From Acidobacteriota bacterium (GTDB lineage Bacteria > Acidobacteriota > Holophagae > Acanthopleuribacterales > Acanthopleuribacteraceae): a stretch of 33,944 nucleotides of DNA. The stretch lies in contig JASJCB010000154.1 of NCBI GenBank assembly GCA_030066195.1, positions 1-33,944 of the forward strand, read 5' to 3'. Below the pieces are notes generated by a model. It worked only from the letters and a program-made list of their open reading frames with translations, was not told the origin of the DNA and searched no databases. Positions 15,205 to 28,898 of the stretch are shown here, piece by piece. Positions within the stretch are counted from its first letter, which is position 1. Each line of letters starts with the position of its first letter. Position numbers and translations under genes: made by a program.

Positions 15205-17265
15205 TCATCTCTTGTCAATGCCGAGAACCGGTTCCAGGAATACGCTCGGCTCCTCCGACCAGGTCACCGTCAACAAATCACGCGCGCGGGTCATGGCCAC
15301 ATATAACAGCCGCCGTTCCTGATCCAAGGCGTGCTGCCGATCCAAGGGGTCCTGAATGTGATACACCCATTGTAAGGGAAAGTTTTTGCGCGATATGCCG
15401 GAGACAAGCACCGCTTTGAATTCCAAACCCTTGGCCGCGTGCATCGCGCCGATGCCTACCTTGTCCGCCGCATAGGCCGTGTCTTTGGACAGGTGCGCGG
15501 TTTGAATACCGGCCCGGTTTAAACTTGCCGCAAGGGCGAGACATTCTTCATTGGTCCTGGCGAAGATACCGACGGCATTGGGTTCCAAACCGGCCGCCAA
15601 CCAATCGCTGATCTGTGCCGTTGCGCCCGTGATTTCTTCGTTGTACCTGGAAAAACCCAACAGCTTGGGACGCTCGCCGAGACGCAGGCTGAAGGCTGCC
15701 GCGTGTCGTTCCAACCCGCCTTCCATATCATCCACATCCAAACCTGTCAGGACACGGTCCGCGTGGGCGCGGATGTGCGCCGTGGTTCGGTAATTGATGC
15801 GCAGGACGGCGGCGCGTCCGCGCGTCTCGATGCCCAGGGCGCTCAGGGAAAACCCGCCCGGGTAAATGCGTTGCCCCGCATCGCCGCAAAGCATCAAACC
15901 GCCGGGCTCCTTGCACAGCGCCGCTAAAAATTGCAGCTCCGCCGACTTCAGGTCCTGAACCTCGTCGATGATAACCGCATCGAAGGGGGAGGAGACACGA
16001 CCGTCGCGCAACAGGTCCCTCGCCAGAAGGCACATCCCGGTCCAGTCAAGCCGGTTCCGTTCTTTCAAACGGTCCAACACACCGCCGAAGACGCGCCATA
16101 ACTGCTTGCGGTCTTTGACGCCCAAGGCGCGACCACGCCCCGTGCGGCGAGCGCGGCGATAACCGTCCCAGGAGGAGATGCCCTGGGCGCGCACCACGTG
16201 GTCCCACTCTGCCTGGATGAATTTGGGGTCGTAACCGGAGGCAAAACGCAGCCCCAAGGCTCTCAATAACTCCGCAACTTCCTTCAAACCGGCAGGCTGG
16301 ATACCGGCGTCGAAGGAAGTCACCAGCGCGCGCACTTGTTTGTGGACGTTGGAAACGGTAATCGATTCTTTTTCTTCCGGGCCGCACAGCCGATTCATGG
16401 CTCGCTGTAGGTTATGGGTCAAAGCTCTGGTGAAGGTGGTCAAGAGCACCTTCTTGCCCTGACGCGCCGCCCGACGGGCGCGATGCATGGCCGCCACCGT
16501 CTTGCCCGTACCCGCCGCGCCGGTCACACGGGCCGGTCCGCTGAAATCGCGTTCGATCAGGCGCCTTTGATCGGGATGCAGGAACGCCATCCAGGTTTCG
16601 ATGGGTTCACGGAGCAGGTCTTCCATTTCCCGGCTGTCGGCCGGTTGGTAGAGTTCCTTGTGCGGCGTTTCGGTTAACGGGCGTTTGGGATCGACGGGCG
16701 CGGGCGGCGTGACGAATTCACCCGAGGCCAGATCCAACAAACGCTCGGCGACATCTTGAGGCAACCTCTCACAGGCTTGCAGCAGATGGTCCTCGTCGCG
16801 GATACGGCGCAAGGTGGGCAGCCATAACTTCGGCACGCCCAACGACAGCAGGTAGGCGTCTTCCTCCTTCTCGAACAAGGGCGGCTGATCGGGAACCACG
16901 TAGCGTTCGATGACCCGTTCGACGGTTTTCACCGATTCTTCCACCTCGAAAATCTGGAAGCTGCCGGTGTACGGGTTGCGGCCGATCTCACGCCGGGCGG
17001 CCCACTCATACGCCTTATCGTGATGGTCCACATGCACGAACACCCAGTTGTCGTTGTCCTTGACCACCAGAATGCGCAGATCCATATTGTCGCTGATCGA
17101 CCACACATCGCCGCTTCGCGTCTTGATCTTATGCAGGCGCAGACCGGATTGTTTGGGGTTTTCCTGAAAGCGGAACACCGTGGTCATGACCGAGCCTCTC
17201 TCCTTCACGGGCAATCGGTTCAGCGCATCGGTAAAGCCGGCGGTAAAGACGGGAAGTTCGGTCAT
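15205..17265 (-). CDS. UvrD/Rep-family helicase with N-terminal RelE/ParE-like domain
   Basis: The 686-residue protein starts at ATG 17265, 4 nt after the stop of the giant helicase gene (TGAAACCATG), implying coupled translation. Residues about 1-95 resemble a RelE/ParE toxin fold, including the tail VFVHVDHHDKAYEWAARRE; whether it cleaves RNA is unknown. The SF1 helicase core has GAAGTGKT (249-256), VIIDEVQDL, LCGDAGQRIY, RINYRTT, GAMHAAKGLEFKAV and LLYVAMTRARDLLTV, so ATPase and helicase motifs are complete. RelE-UvrD fusions are known in bacterial genomes. Here it is the partner of a DruE-like helicase-nuclease, so a role in anti-phage defence or DNA processing is inferred. It is the last gene of the pair. 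Confidence 0.9.
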   Translation of the reverse strand: MTELPVFTAGFTDALNRLPVKERGSVMTTVFRFQENPKQSGLRLHKIKTRSGDVWSISDNMDLRILVVKDNDNWVFVHVDHHDKAYEWAARREIGRNPYTGSFQIFEVEESVKTVERVIERYVVPDQPPLFEKEEDAYLLSLGVPKLWLPTLRRIRDEDHLLQACERLPQDVAERLLDLASGEFVTPPAPVDPKRPLTETPHKELYQPADSREMEDLLREPIETWMAFLHPDQRRLIERDFSGPARVTGAAGTGKTVAAMHRARRAARQGKKVLLTTFTRALTHNLQRAMNRLCGPEEKESITVSNVHKQVRALVTSFDAGIQPAGLKEVAELLRALGLRFASGYDPKFIQAEWDHVVRAQGISSWDGYRRARRTGRGRALGVKDRKQLWRVFGGVLDRLKERNRLDWTGMCLLARDLLRDGRVSSPFDAVIIDEVQDLKSAELQFLAALCKEPGGLMLCGDAGQRIYPGGFSLSALGIETRGRAAVLRINYRTTAHIRAHADRVLTGLDVDDMEGGLERHAAAFSLRLGERPKLLGFSRYNEEITGATAQISDWLAAGLEPNAVGIFARTNEECLALAASLNRAGIQTAHLSKDTAYAADKVGIGAMHAAKGLEFKAVLVSGISRKNFPLQWVYHIQDPLDRQHALDQERRLLYVAMTRARDLLTVTWSEEPSVFLEPVLGIDKR

Positions 17266-17269
17266 GGTT

Positions 17270-22816
<5,547 letters not shown>

Positions 22817-22852
22817 GGGATAAACAACCCGCCCGTCGCTTTAAGTGGGCCT

Positions 22853-22881
22853 ATTCTCCCCTGGCCGACGGCAAGTTGCAA
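22853..22881 (-). promoter_or_regulatory. Candidate promoter for the helicase pair
   Basis: On the minus strand TTGCAA (22881-22876) and GAGAAT (22858-22853) are spaced by 17 nt, each matching consensus at four of six positions. It lies between the inverted-repeat element and the giant helicase gene, about 37 nt before the ATG. Confidence 0.35.
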
Positions 22882-22925
22882 GGGGCAAGTGGCAGCTGTT
22901 GTCCGTGGAAAGCTGCAGAACACGT

Positions 22926-23157
22926 CGGAAACCATGATAAACCGAACTATGGGGTCTTCCCGGGCGCGCCGGCGTCCCGCCGGCTGCAAGCGATGTGACG
23001 AAGGAACGAGCGCGAATTGTAATGACTTTTCGTTATGCTATGCTGGATACGGAAGAAACAGCCGCCTAATTTCGCCATGGCGAAATGAACGGCTTGCAGC
23101 CGGCGGGACGCCGGCGCGCCCGGGAAGACCCCATAGTTTGGTTTTTCATGGTTTCCG
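22926..23157. mobile_element. 232-bp MITE-like element with 66-bp inverted arms
   Basis: Arms at 22926-22991 and 23092-23157 are inverted repeats of 66 nt with only two mismatches. The central 100 bp contains an 18-nt palindrome, ATTTCGCCATGGCGAAAT, at 23069-23086. No transposase is encoded, so it is non-autonomous or a structural repeat. The right arm overlaps the end of the HEAT-repeat gene and provides its last codons and TGA. The outer ends do not show an evident target-site duplication. On transcription it would form a very stable hairpin that could end the T6SS operon transcript before the helicase pair. Confidence 0.75.
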
Positions 23158-24429
23158 GCTTGTCGCGGCGCCGATAGGGGAAGTCTTGAGCATCCGTTGT
23201 TGGCGGAAGCCGGGAGCGCCCACATCGAAAAGAGGGCCTGGCTGCCTCAGGGCCGATTCAAGCGCTGCTGCCTCTCGTTGACGCTGGAACCCGTTCCCAA
23301 GGACTTGCTGTAACCAGGGAGGGTCGATAGGCTTTCCAAGCAGGTAACGCCTCCCTTTTTCGAACTTCGAATGATGGGTTTGCCACCATCCCCGCATGAG
23401 CTTATGATCGGGCCAGGGGAGATTCTCGCTTTCATCCATTGCGACGTCTTCATCGAGAGGGTCTTCTGTCGGCCCGGCTTTGAAGCCTTCCGGCCATTCC
23501 CCGTCAAGGTCTTCCAAGGCGATTTCGACCCCGGTGATCATACTCAGGGAGGCTCCCGCAATGCGGGCCGTCTCGGGGTTCTCCATCATCGATATCAGCC
23601 AGGGGATGGAGACCGGATCGCCGATCACGCCCGCTCCGATTACCGCGAGCCTCAGGCAGCCTGCCTTTTGGGTGAGCGCATGCAGCCAGGAATGGGCTTC
23701 GCCCACAGACATCCGGCGTAGGCTCATGGAACACGCCTTCTCGGCATAGGGTCCATTCGCTTCGGTCACGGTGCGTAAGATCGAAATAGCGGAGGTGTCT
23801 CCCAAAAAGACGGCCGACCAGGCCGCATAAAATTGGCAATCCGCATTTTGGGAAGTCAGGTTTGTACTCACCAGGGGCAGCAGATCCTTTAGGCCAAGTT
23901 CCCCAACCGTCCGCAGTGCGCGCGCCCGGAGCATGACATCGGCGTCGTTTAGAGCATCGCGGAGCGGTTGTCCGGGGTCATGCCGGTGAAGCGCGCATGC
24001 CGCAATGCCGATGCGGCGCAAGTCAGGGGATGCGGCGGCGTAAAGCTGTTCGATGATTCCGTTTACGCGTCGATAAGGTAGCCAACCCAGGGCGGACACA
24101 AGCCCGCGTGACAGTTCCCGGGAAGCGCTCCCCGCTTCAAGCACGGTCTGGATACGGGCTGTGTCGCCGCTATCAAAAGCCAGGACTCCCGCCGTGAAGA
24201 CTTCCCCTGCTTCGTTATGGTTCAGCGCTTCCTTACACGCTTCCCAACCGGCAGGGCCCGCAATTTTCAAACCGTCCAGGTGTGCATCCAGGTGGTTGTC
24301 AAGGGCCGTGAGATCTGCCAGGGTATAGTGAGGGGCCTTGATTGCATTGGCGCGAACGAGCCAGTGGAAGGCGGCTTCTTCCGCGTGTTGGTCGATGACA
24401 TTCCGAATAGAGACGTTCAAACCGGTCAT
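23146..24429 (-). CDS. HEAT-repeat protein of the TIGR02270 type, T6SS-associated
   Basis: The 427-residue protein starts at ATG 24429, sharing one base with the TAA of the preceding gene (TAATG). Helical HEAT repeats fill about residues 60-290, for example LNDADVMLRARALRTVGELG and ACSMSLRRMSVGEAHSWLH. A C-terminal part has WPDHKLMRGWWQTHHSKFEKG. This resembles the conserved TIGR02270 family often encoded near T6SS genes; its biochemical role is not established. The extreme C-terminus (about from GAPGFRQQR) looks less conserved, and the final RKP-stop codons lie within the 66-bp arm of the MITE-like element, so the natural end may have been replaced. Confidence 0.85.
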   Translation of the reverse strand: MTGLNVSIRNVIDQHAEEAAFHWLVRANAIKAPHYTLADLTALDNHLDAHLDGLKIAGPAGWEACKEALNHNEAGEVFTAGVLAFDSGDTARIQTVLEAGSASRELSRGLVSALGWLPYRRVNGIIEQLYAAASPDLRRIGIAACALHRHDPGQPLRDALNDADVMLRARALRTVGELGLKDLLPLVSTNLTSQNADCQFYAAWSAVFLGDTSAISILRTVTEANGPYAEKACSMSLRRMSVGEAHSWLHALTQKAGCLRLAVIGAGVIGDPVSIPWLISMMENPETARIAGASLSMITGVEIALEDLDGEWPEGFKAGPTEDPLDEDVAMDESENLPWPDHKLMRGWWQTHHSKFEKGRRYLLGKPIDPPWLQQVLGNGFQRQREAAALESALRQPGPLFDVGAPGFRQQRMLKTSPIGAATSRKP

Positions 24430-25472
24430 TATTCAAGTCCATCTAAAATTTGGCCCAGGTCGGTGTTCGCCTGGTCGAGCATTTGTTGCACGATCAAGAG
24501 ATCCTCTGCTTCAGGCCCGAATACGGAACGCCAGGTTTTGCCGTCAAAGACCGAAGCAGATTCCAGTCCCGCGGCGAGCAGCATGCCGTGTCCTACCGAC
24601 ATACAGAGACAGGATGTCGGCGGGAAAATAAAATCCCCTGTATCTATTTCCGCCACACCGTCTTCTGTGATTTCATAGATGGTACTCCCCCATTCATCGA
24701 CCGTGAAGATCCTGCCGTCGAATTCCACGATCTGGTGAAACATATAATTGGAATCGTCACGATAGACGATTTCCCATTGGTCTTCTCTGCCGCGTAAAAT
24801 CAAATGATCGAAACCGCCGATGTAGACGGTTCCATCAGAGGCGCAACAGACACAACTGATCTGGTCGTTGACCGGTAGATCGATGTTGAACCACTTCTGA
24901 CCGTCGAAACGCCAGGCGTCTCCTTTGCCGCCGACCGCGTAAATATCCGATTCGTTAAATCCGTCCACATCATCGAAGCCCAGGTCCAAAGTCTCGATCG
25001 GCTCTAGAGACGGGTCGCGGAGGTCTTGTGTCATGTCGCGCCACTGCTCGGGCCCGTCACGTCTGAGGAGGCGGCGAATACCGCCCACGATGTAGAAATG
25101 GTTGCCGATAAACCGGACATTTCTTGAAATGACGATGTCGTCTTCGGAAAGCATCTTTTCATTGGTTCCGCCCCGGTCGTTGTGGACGAACACATTACCG
25201 CCGGACGCCGCCATAACGATCTCCGGTCCTGTCGGGTCAACAGCCAACCTGCGGCGGCTATCCACTTTAAATCGCACCCCGATGTCCTTGGATGCACCAT
25301 CCTCGGCGGTTTCGTCCCAATGATGAACCAGGTAGAAATTGGCCACGTCCGATTTCTCGATATCCTCCATGAGGGACCAGCCCGAGACGAAACAAAATAC
25401 GTTTTCCTCGAATATGGCACAGGATTCACAAGTCTTACCTTGAACCCATTCGTCAAATATTCTGTCTTGCAT
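24429..25472 (-). CDS. Beta-propeller-like protein, possible immunity or T6SS accessory
   Basis: The 347-residue protein starts at ATG 25472 with GAGG 5 nt upstream; a GTG one codon earlier is possible. It has at least five repeated beta-rich blades with short motifs such as FIGNHFYIVGGIRRLLR, SDIYAVGGKGDAWRFDGQKW, GTVYIGGFDHLILRG and ASVFDGKTW, resembling WD40 or kelch-like propellers. No signal peptide is seen. It lies 8 nt after the second PAAR-like nuclease effector and overlaps the HEAT-repeat gene, so it could be the cognate immunity protein or a loading factor. Its first codons were copied into the effector duplication at 27192-27194, which shows it was adjacent before that event. Confidence 0.75.
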   Translation of the reverse strand: MQDRIFDEWVQGKTCESCAIFEENVFCFVSGWSLMEDIEKSDVANFYLVHHWDETAEDGASKDIGVRFKVDSRRRLAVDPTGPEIVMAASGGNVFVHNDRGGTNEKMLSEDDIVISRNVRFIGNHFYIVGGIRRLLRRDGPEQWRDMTQDLRDPSLEPIETLDLGFDDVDGFNESDIYAVGGKGDAWRFDGQKWFNIDLPVNDQISCVCCASDGTVYIGGFDHLILRGREDQWEIVYRDDSNYMFHQIVEFDGRIFTVDEWGSTIYEITEDGVAEIDTGDFIFPPTSCLCMSVGHGMLLAAGLESASVFDGKTWRSVFGPEAEDLLIVQQMLDQANTDLGQILDGLE

Positions 25473-27166
25473 CACTACCTCTATGCCGTCACAAAGCCGG
25501 CGTCGGCCTGTTTTGTTATCAATGACTTGTTGTTTTTGTTGATGGGATTGATTTTACTTTTCTCACACTGTTTTAGGGATTCATATATCTGCTTGCGAAT
25601 GCATTTAGAACTGCAATGCCGGTAAACATTTTTGTGAGCTGTTACCGAGGCGTTAATGGCATCTTTAAAGCTCAAATCGTTATTTTTTATGAGTATTTTG
25701 GCTGCCTTATCTTGCTCATCATGCAGCCGCATATGTGAACCGCTATGCTGATCTACCCCCTCAGCGCAGACAACAAGCGCTTTGTCTTTATTATATTTTC
25801 CCTTTTCTTTGCAATCATGAAAATAAGCCTTTGGCGGCAGGTGATGACCTGTTTGTCCCGGGCAGCATCCTCCTTTCCTTGGTTTCGTTCCCTTTTTCGT
25901 CTCCATACCCGATTTTTGATTGTAAGGAATCAGGATGCACTTCAGTGCCTTTATACAGGGGTCTGTCTTTGCTTGAGCTGCTTGAGCGTTGGCCATATCC
26001 CGTCCGCTTTTTGCGATCTTTGCTTTCAACCTGTCGAGTTTCTTTTGTTCCGCGGCGGTTATCGTTTTATTCTTCTCTTTTTCCAAGAGCTTCGCACCTT
26101 TCTTCACATCTTTGAGTTGTTGTTGGACTTGCTTCATGATCTTATCCAGTGAGCCTATTTTATCTTTTATTTCCTGATAGTTGATATAAACATCCGCGGC
26201 GCCGGTAACGGTAGAGTTGAGTCCGTCGACAACCGTGTGAATCGTGGAAAGCGCTCCCAGAAAGGGGGCGATTGGGCCTCCGGCGGCAGAGCCCGTATAT
26301 TTTACCAAGGCCTTAGCTCCAGTTTTTTCCGCCTTTTCCCAGGCCATATCGATCCCCTTTTCGATGAGAATGTCTTTGAAGTTTTCAATTTTATCCTCAA
26401 TGTCTTCGATAGTTTTTTCGACGGCGGCTTTGACCCTTTCTATATCGGTATATGGCTTGATTCTTAACAGCCCCTTGCAGTGCGCATCCTTCCAGCCCAT
26501 TTTGCGCACTTTCTTTTTCCGCTTACGCTTCTTTTTTCGCCTTTTGTTTGCTCGCTCCTGATCCCTCTTGAAATCATTCTTTTCCTCAGCCGTCGGTTGG
26601 CATTTCCTTTTGGCTTCATTCAATTCTTCCTGGCAGGCCTTCCTCAAGCTGGCCGTGTCAGCATAGACCCATGGGGGCGTATTACCCGGCTGGGAGGCGT
26701 GGTTGTGGGTCGTGAGATCTAAATGCCGAACGACGTTTTTTCCCTCGAATTTCACATCCATGGACCAGGATGTGAAATAGGCCTTGCCTTTATTCACCGA
26801 GGTCAGCACACCCTTCTTGGCGGCGCAGCCGGGTTCGTCGCCGGTGCTCGTCTTGAAGTAGGACACATTCTTGAGCATGACTTCCTTGCCGGAGATTTTT
26901 ACCGTCTTGCTGCCGTTGGTGGTGTCCTTTGCGAAGGCAGTGTTGGGGTAGGGAATCGGCACGCCGGGCGGTGTTGCCGGACACTCCGGCGGGGTAAAAC
27001 AAACGTCGGGAAAGGCGGCAACGGACTTGCCGTCTGCAGCCTTGCAAGATATTTCCCGCCCGTTGGCAAAGACATCGTTAGCCATGACAGCTGCCTCCTG
27101 ATTGGTATGAAAGCACCATGGCCGCACGATGCCCGTCTTCATCGGCCGGGTGACCTAACATTTTTT
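25445..27166 (-). repeat. Direct duplication, copy A (second effector)
   Basis: This segment matches 27167-28898 over its whole length. It begins with the start of the beta-propeller gene, spans the effector coding sequence and ends inside a copy of the 3' end of the ketosynthase-like gene. The upper border is at the AACATTTTTT sequence near 27157-27166. Confidence 0.85.
25481..27085 (-). CDS. PAAR-like (DUF4150) T6SS effector with GHH/HNH-like nuclease domain, copy 2
   Basis: The 534-residue protein starts at ATG 27085 (MANDVFANGR) with AGGAGG 8 nt upstream. Residues about 1-125 form the DUF4150 PAAR-like tip domain, with MANDVFANGREISCKAADGK and a conserved PPECPATPPGVPIPYPNTAF. A very basic lysine/arginine stretch (about 170-205) and a long helical middle follow. 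The C-terminal toxin domain (about 425-520) has GHHLPPKAYFHDC and SGSHMRLHDEQD, as in HNH/GHH-type toxic nucleases. It would sit on the VgrG spike and be injected into rivals. It is a tandem copy of 27203-28816, with small differences such as a shorter QKSGMETKKG linker. Confidence 0.9.
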   Translation of the reverse strand: MANDVFANGREISCKAADGKSVAAFPDVCFTPPECPATPPGVPIPYPNTAFAKDTTNGSKTVKISGKEVMLKNVSYFKTSTGDEPGCAAKKGVLTSVNKGKAYFTSWSMDVKFEGKNVVRHLDLTTHNHASQPGNTPPWVYADTASLRKACQEELNEAKRKCQPTAEEKNDFKRDQERANKRRKKKRKRKKKVRKMGWKDAHCKGLLRIKPYTDIERVKAAVEKTIEDIEDKIENFKDILIEKGIDMAWEKAEKTGAKALVKYTGSAAGGPIAPFLGALSTIHTVVDGLNSTVTGAADVYINYQEIKDKIGSLDKIMKQVQQQLKDVKKGAKLLEKEKNKTITAAEQKKLDRLKAKIAKSGRDMANAQAAQAKTDPCIKALKCILIPYNQKSGMETKKGTKPRKGGCCPGQTGHHLPPKAYFHDCKEKGKYNKDKALVVCAEGVDQHSGSHMRLHDEQDKAAKILIKNNDLSFKDAINASVTAHKNVYRHCSSKCIRKQIYESLKQCEKSKINPINKNNKSLITKQADAGFVTA

Positions 27167-27194
27167 CCCATTCGGCGAATATTCCAGCTTGCAT
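27078..27194 (-). pseudogene. 38-codon chimeric remnant at the duplication junction
   Basis: The frame from ATG 27194 to TAA 27078-27080 reads MQAGIFAEWE, matching the beta-propeller start MQDRIFDEWV. It then continues as KMLGHPADEDGHRAAMVLSY, matching the C-terminus of the ketosynthase-like protein (KMLCHLANEDEHRAALVLSY). It is the fossil of the breakpoint of the direct duplication. It keeps both a GAGG ribosome site and the overlap with the next effector start, so it may still be translated and couple translation of copy 2. Confidence 0.8.
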
Positions 27195-28898
27195 CACTAC
27201 CTCTATGCCGTCACAAAGCCGGCGTCGGCCTGTTTTGTTATCAATGACTTGTTGTTTTTGTTGATGGGGTTTATTTTACTGTCCTTACAGTGTTTTAGGG
27301 ATTCATATATCTGCTTGCGAATACATTTGGAACTACAATGTTGGTAAACCTTAGTGTGAGCTGTTACCGAGGCGGTAATGGCATCGTTAAAGCTCAAATC
27401 TTTACCTTTCATGAGTTTTGCGGCTGCCGCATCTTGCTCATCATGCAGCCGCATATGGGAACCGCTATGCTGGTCTACCCCCTCAGCGCAGACAACAAGC
27501 GCTTTGTCTTTATTATATTTTCCCTTTTCTTTGCAATCATGAAAATAAGCCTTTGGCGGCAGGTGATGCCCTGTTTGTCCCGGGCAGCATCCTCCTCTCC
27601 TTGGTCTCGTTCCCTTTTTCGTCTCTATAGCCGGTCTTTGATCGGTTTGACTGTAAGGAATCAGGATGCACTTCAGTGCCTGTATACAGCGGTTTGTCTT
27701 TGCTTGAGCTGCTTGAGCCTTGGCCATATCTTGTCCGCTTTTTGCGAATTTTGTTCTCAACTTATCGAGTTTCCTTTGTTGCGCGGCGGTGATCGTTTCA
27801 TTCTTCTCTTTTTCCAAGAGCTTCACGCCCTTCTTCACATCTTTGAGTTGTTGTTGGACTTGCGTCATGATCTTATCCAGTGAGCCTATTTTATCTTGTA
27901 TTTTCTGATAGTTGATATAAGTATCCGCGGAGACCGTCACGGCTGAGTTCAGTCCGTCGATAGCCGTGTGAAGCGTGGAAAGCGTTCCCAGAATAGGTGC
28001 GAGTGGACCGCCGGCGGCAGAGCCCACATATTTGACGCCGGCTTTGGTCGCCGTTTTTTCCGCCTTGTCCCAGGCTAACTCGATCCCCTTTTCGAGGAGA
28101 ATTTCATTGAAGTTTTCAATTTTATCTTCAATTTCTTCGATATTTTTTTCGACGGCGGTTTTGACATTTTCCAGACCGGTGTGTGGCTTGATTCTTAACA
28201 GCCCCTTGCAGTGCGCATCCTTCCAACCCATTTCGCGCACTTTCTTTTCCGGCTTGCGCTTCTTTTTGCGCCTTTTGTTTGCCCGCTCCTGATCCTTCTT
28301 GAATTTTTTCTTTTCCTTATCCGTTGGTTGGCACCTCTTTTTGGCTTCCTTCAATTCTTCTCTGCAGACCTTCCTCAAGCTTGCCGTGTCAGCATAGACC
28401 CAGGGGGGCGTATTACCCGGCTGGGAGGCGTGGTTGTGGGTCGTGAGATCTAAATGCCGAACGACGTTTTTCCGTTCGAACTTCACGTCCATGGACCAGG
28501 AGTTGAAATAAGCCTTGCCTTTATTCACCGAGGTCAGCACGCCCTTTTTGGCGGCACAGCCGGGTTCGTCGCCGGTGCTTGTCTTGAAGTAGGACACATT
28601 CTTGAGCATGACTTCCTTGCCGGAGATTTTAACCGTCTTGCTGCCGTTGGTGGTGTCCCTGGCGAAGGCGGTATTGGGGTAGGGAATCGGCACGCCGGGC
28701 GGCGTCGCCGGGCACTCCGGCGGGGTAAAACAAACGTCGGGAAAGGCCGCGATGGATTTTCCGTCTGCCGCCTTGCACGATACTTCCCGCCCATTGGCAA
28801 AGACATCGTTAGCCATGGTAGCTGCCTCCTGATTGGTAGGAAAGCACCAGGGCCGCACGATGCTCGTCCTCATTGGCCAGGTGACATAACATTTTTTT
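27167..28898 (-). repeat. Direct duplication, copy B (first effector)
   Basis: This segment is the second unit of the roughly 1.72-kb direct repeat. It contains the beta-propeller start relic, the first effector gene and the true 3' end of the ketosynthase-like gene. The two copies have diverged by scattered substitutions throughout, so the duplication is not very recent. Confidence 0.85.
27203..28816 (-). CDS. PAAR-like (DUF4150) T6SS effector with GHH/HNH-like nuclease domain, copy 1
   Basis: The 537-residue protein starts at ATG 28816 with AGGAGG 7 nt upstream; it overlaps the end of the ketosynthase-like gene by 8 nt. The layout equals copy 2: DUF4150 tip domain (1-125), basic stretch, helical middle, and a nuclease-like C-terminus with GHHLPPKAYFHDC and SGSHMRLHDEQD. 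The histidine-rich catalytic motifs are intact in both copies. The main differences lie in the helical middle and in a QTDQRPAIETKKG linker. It is the original adjacent partner of the DUF2169 and ketosynthase-like proteins, which probably load it onto VgrG. An immunity gene directly after this copy is missing; only the chimeric remnant follows. Confidence 0.9.
   Translation of the reverse strand: MANDVFANGREVSCKAADGKSIAAFPDVCFTPPECPATPPGVPIPYPNTAFARDTTNGSKTVKISGKEVMLKNVSYFKTSTGDEPGCAAKKGVLTSVNKGKAYFNSWSMDVKFERKNVVRHLDLTTHNHASQPGNTPPWVYADTASLRKVCREELKEAKKRCQPTDKEKKKFKKDQERANKRRKKKRKPEKKVREMGWKDAHCKGLLRIKPHTGLENVKTAVEKNIEEIEDKIENFNEILLEKGIELAWDKAEKTATKAGVKYVGSAAGGPLAPILGTLSTLHTAIDGLNSAVTVSADTYINYQKIQDKIGSLDKIMTQVQQQLKDVKKGVKLLEKEKNETITAAQQRKLDKLRTKFAKSGQDMAKAQAAQAKTNRCIQALKCILIPYSQTDQRPAIETKKGTRPRRGGCCPGQTGHHLPPKAYFHDCKEKGKYNKDKALVVCAEGVDQHSGSHMRLHDEQDAAAAKLMKGKDLSFNDAITASVTAHTKVYQHCSSKCIRKQIYESLKHCKDSKINPINKNNKSLITKQADAGFVTA

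Noticed and set aside
16971..17265. RelE/ParE-like sequence as a separate toxin of a toxin-antitoxin pair
   Set aside because: It is the N-terminal part of the same continuous frame as the UvrD helicase, with no stop, start or antitoxin gene nearby.
22926..23157. Insertion sequence with transposase
   Set aside because: The 232-bp element is too short and encodes no transposase; only the inverted arms and a palindrome are present.
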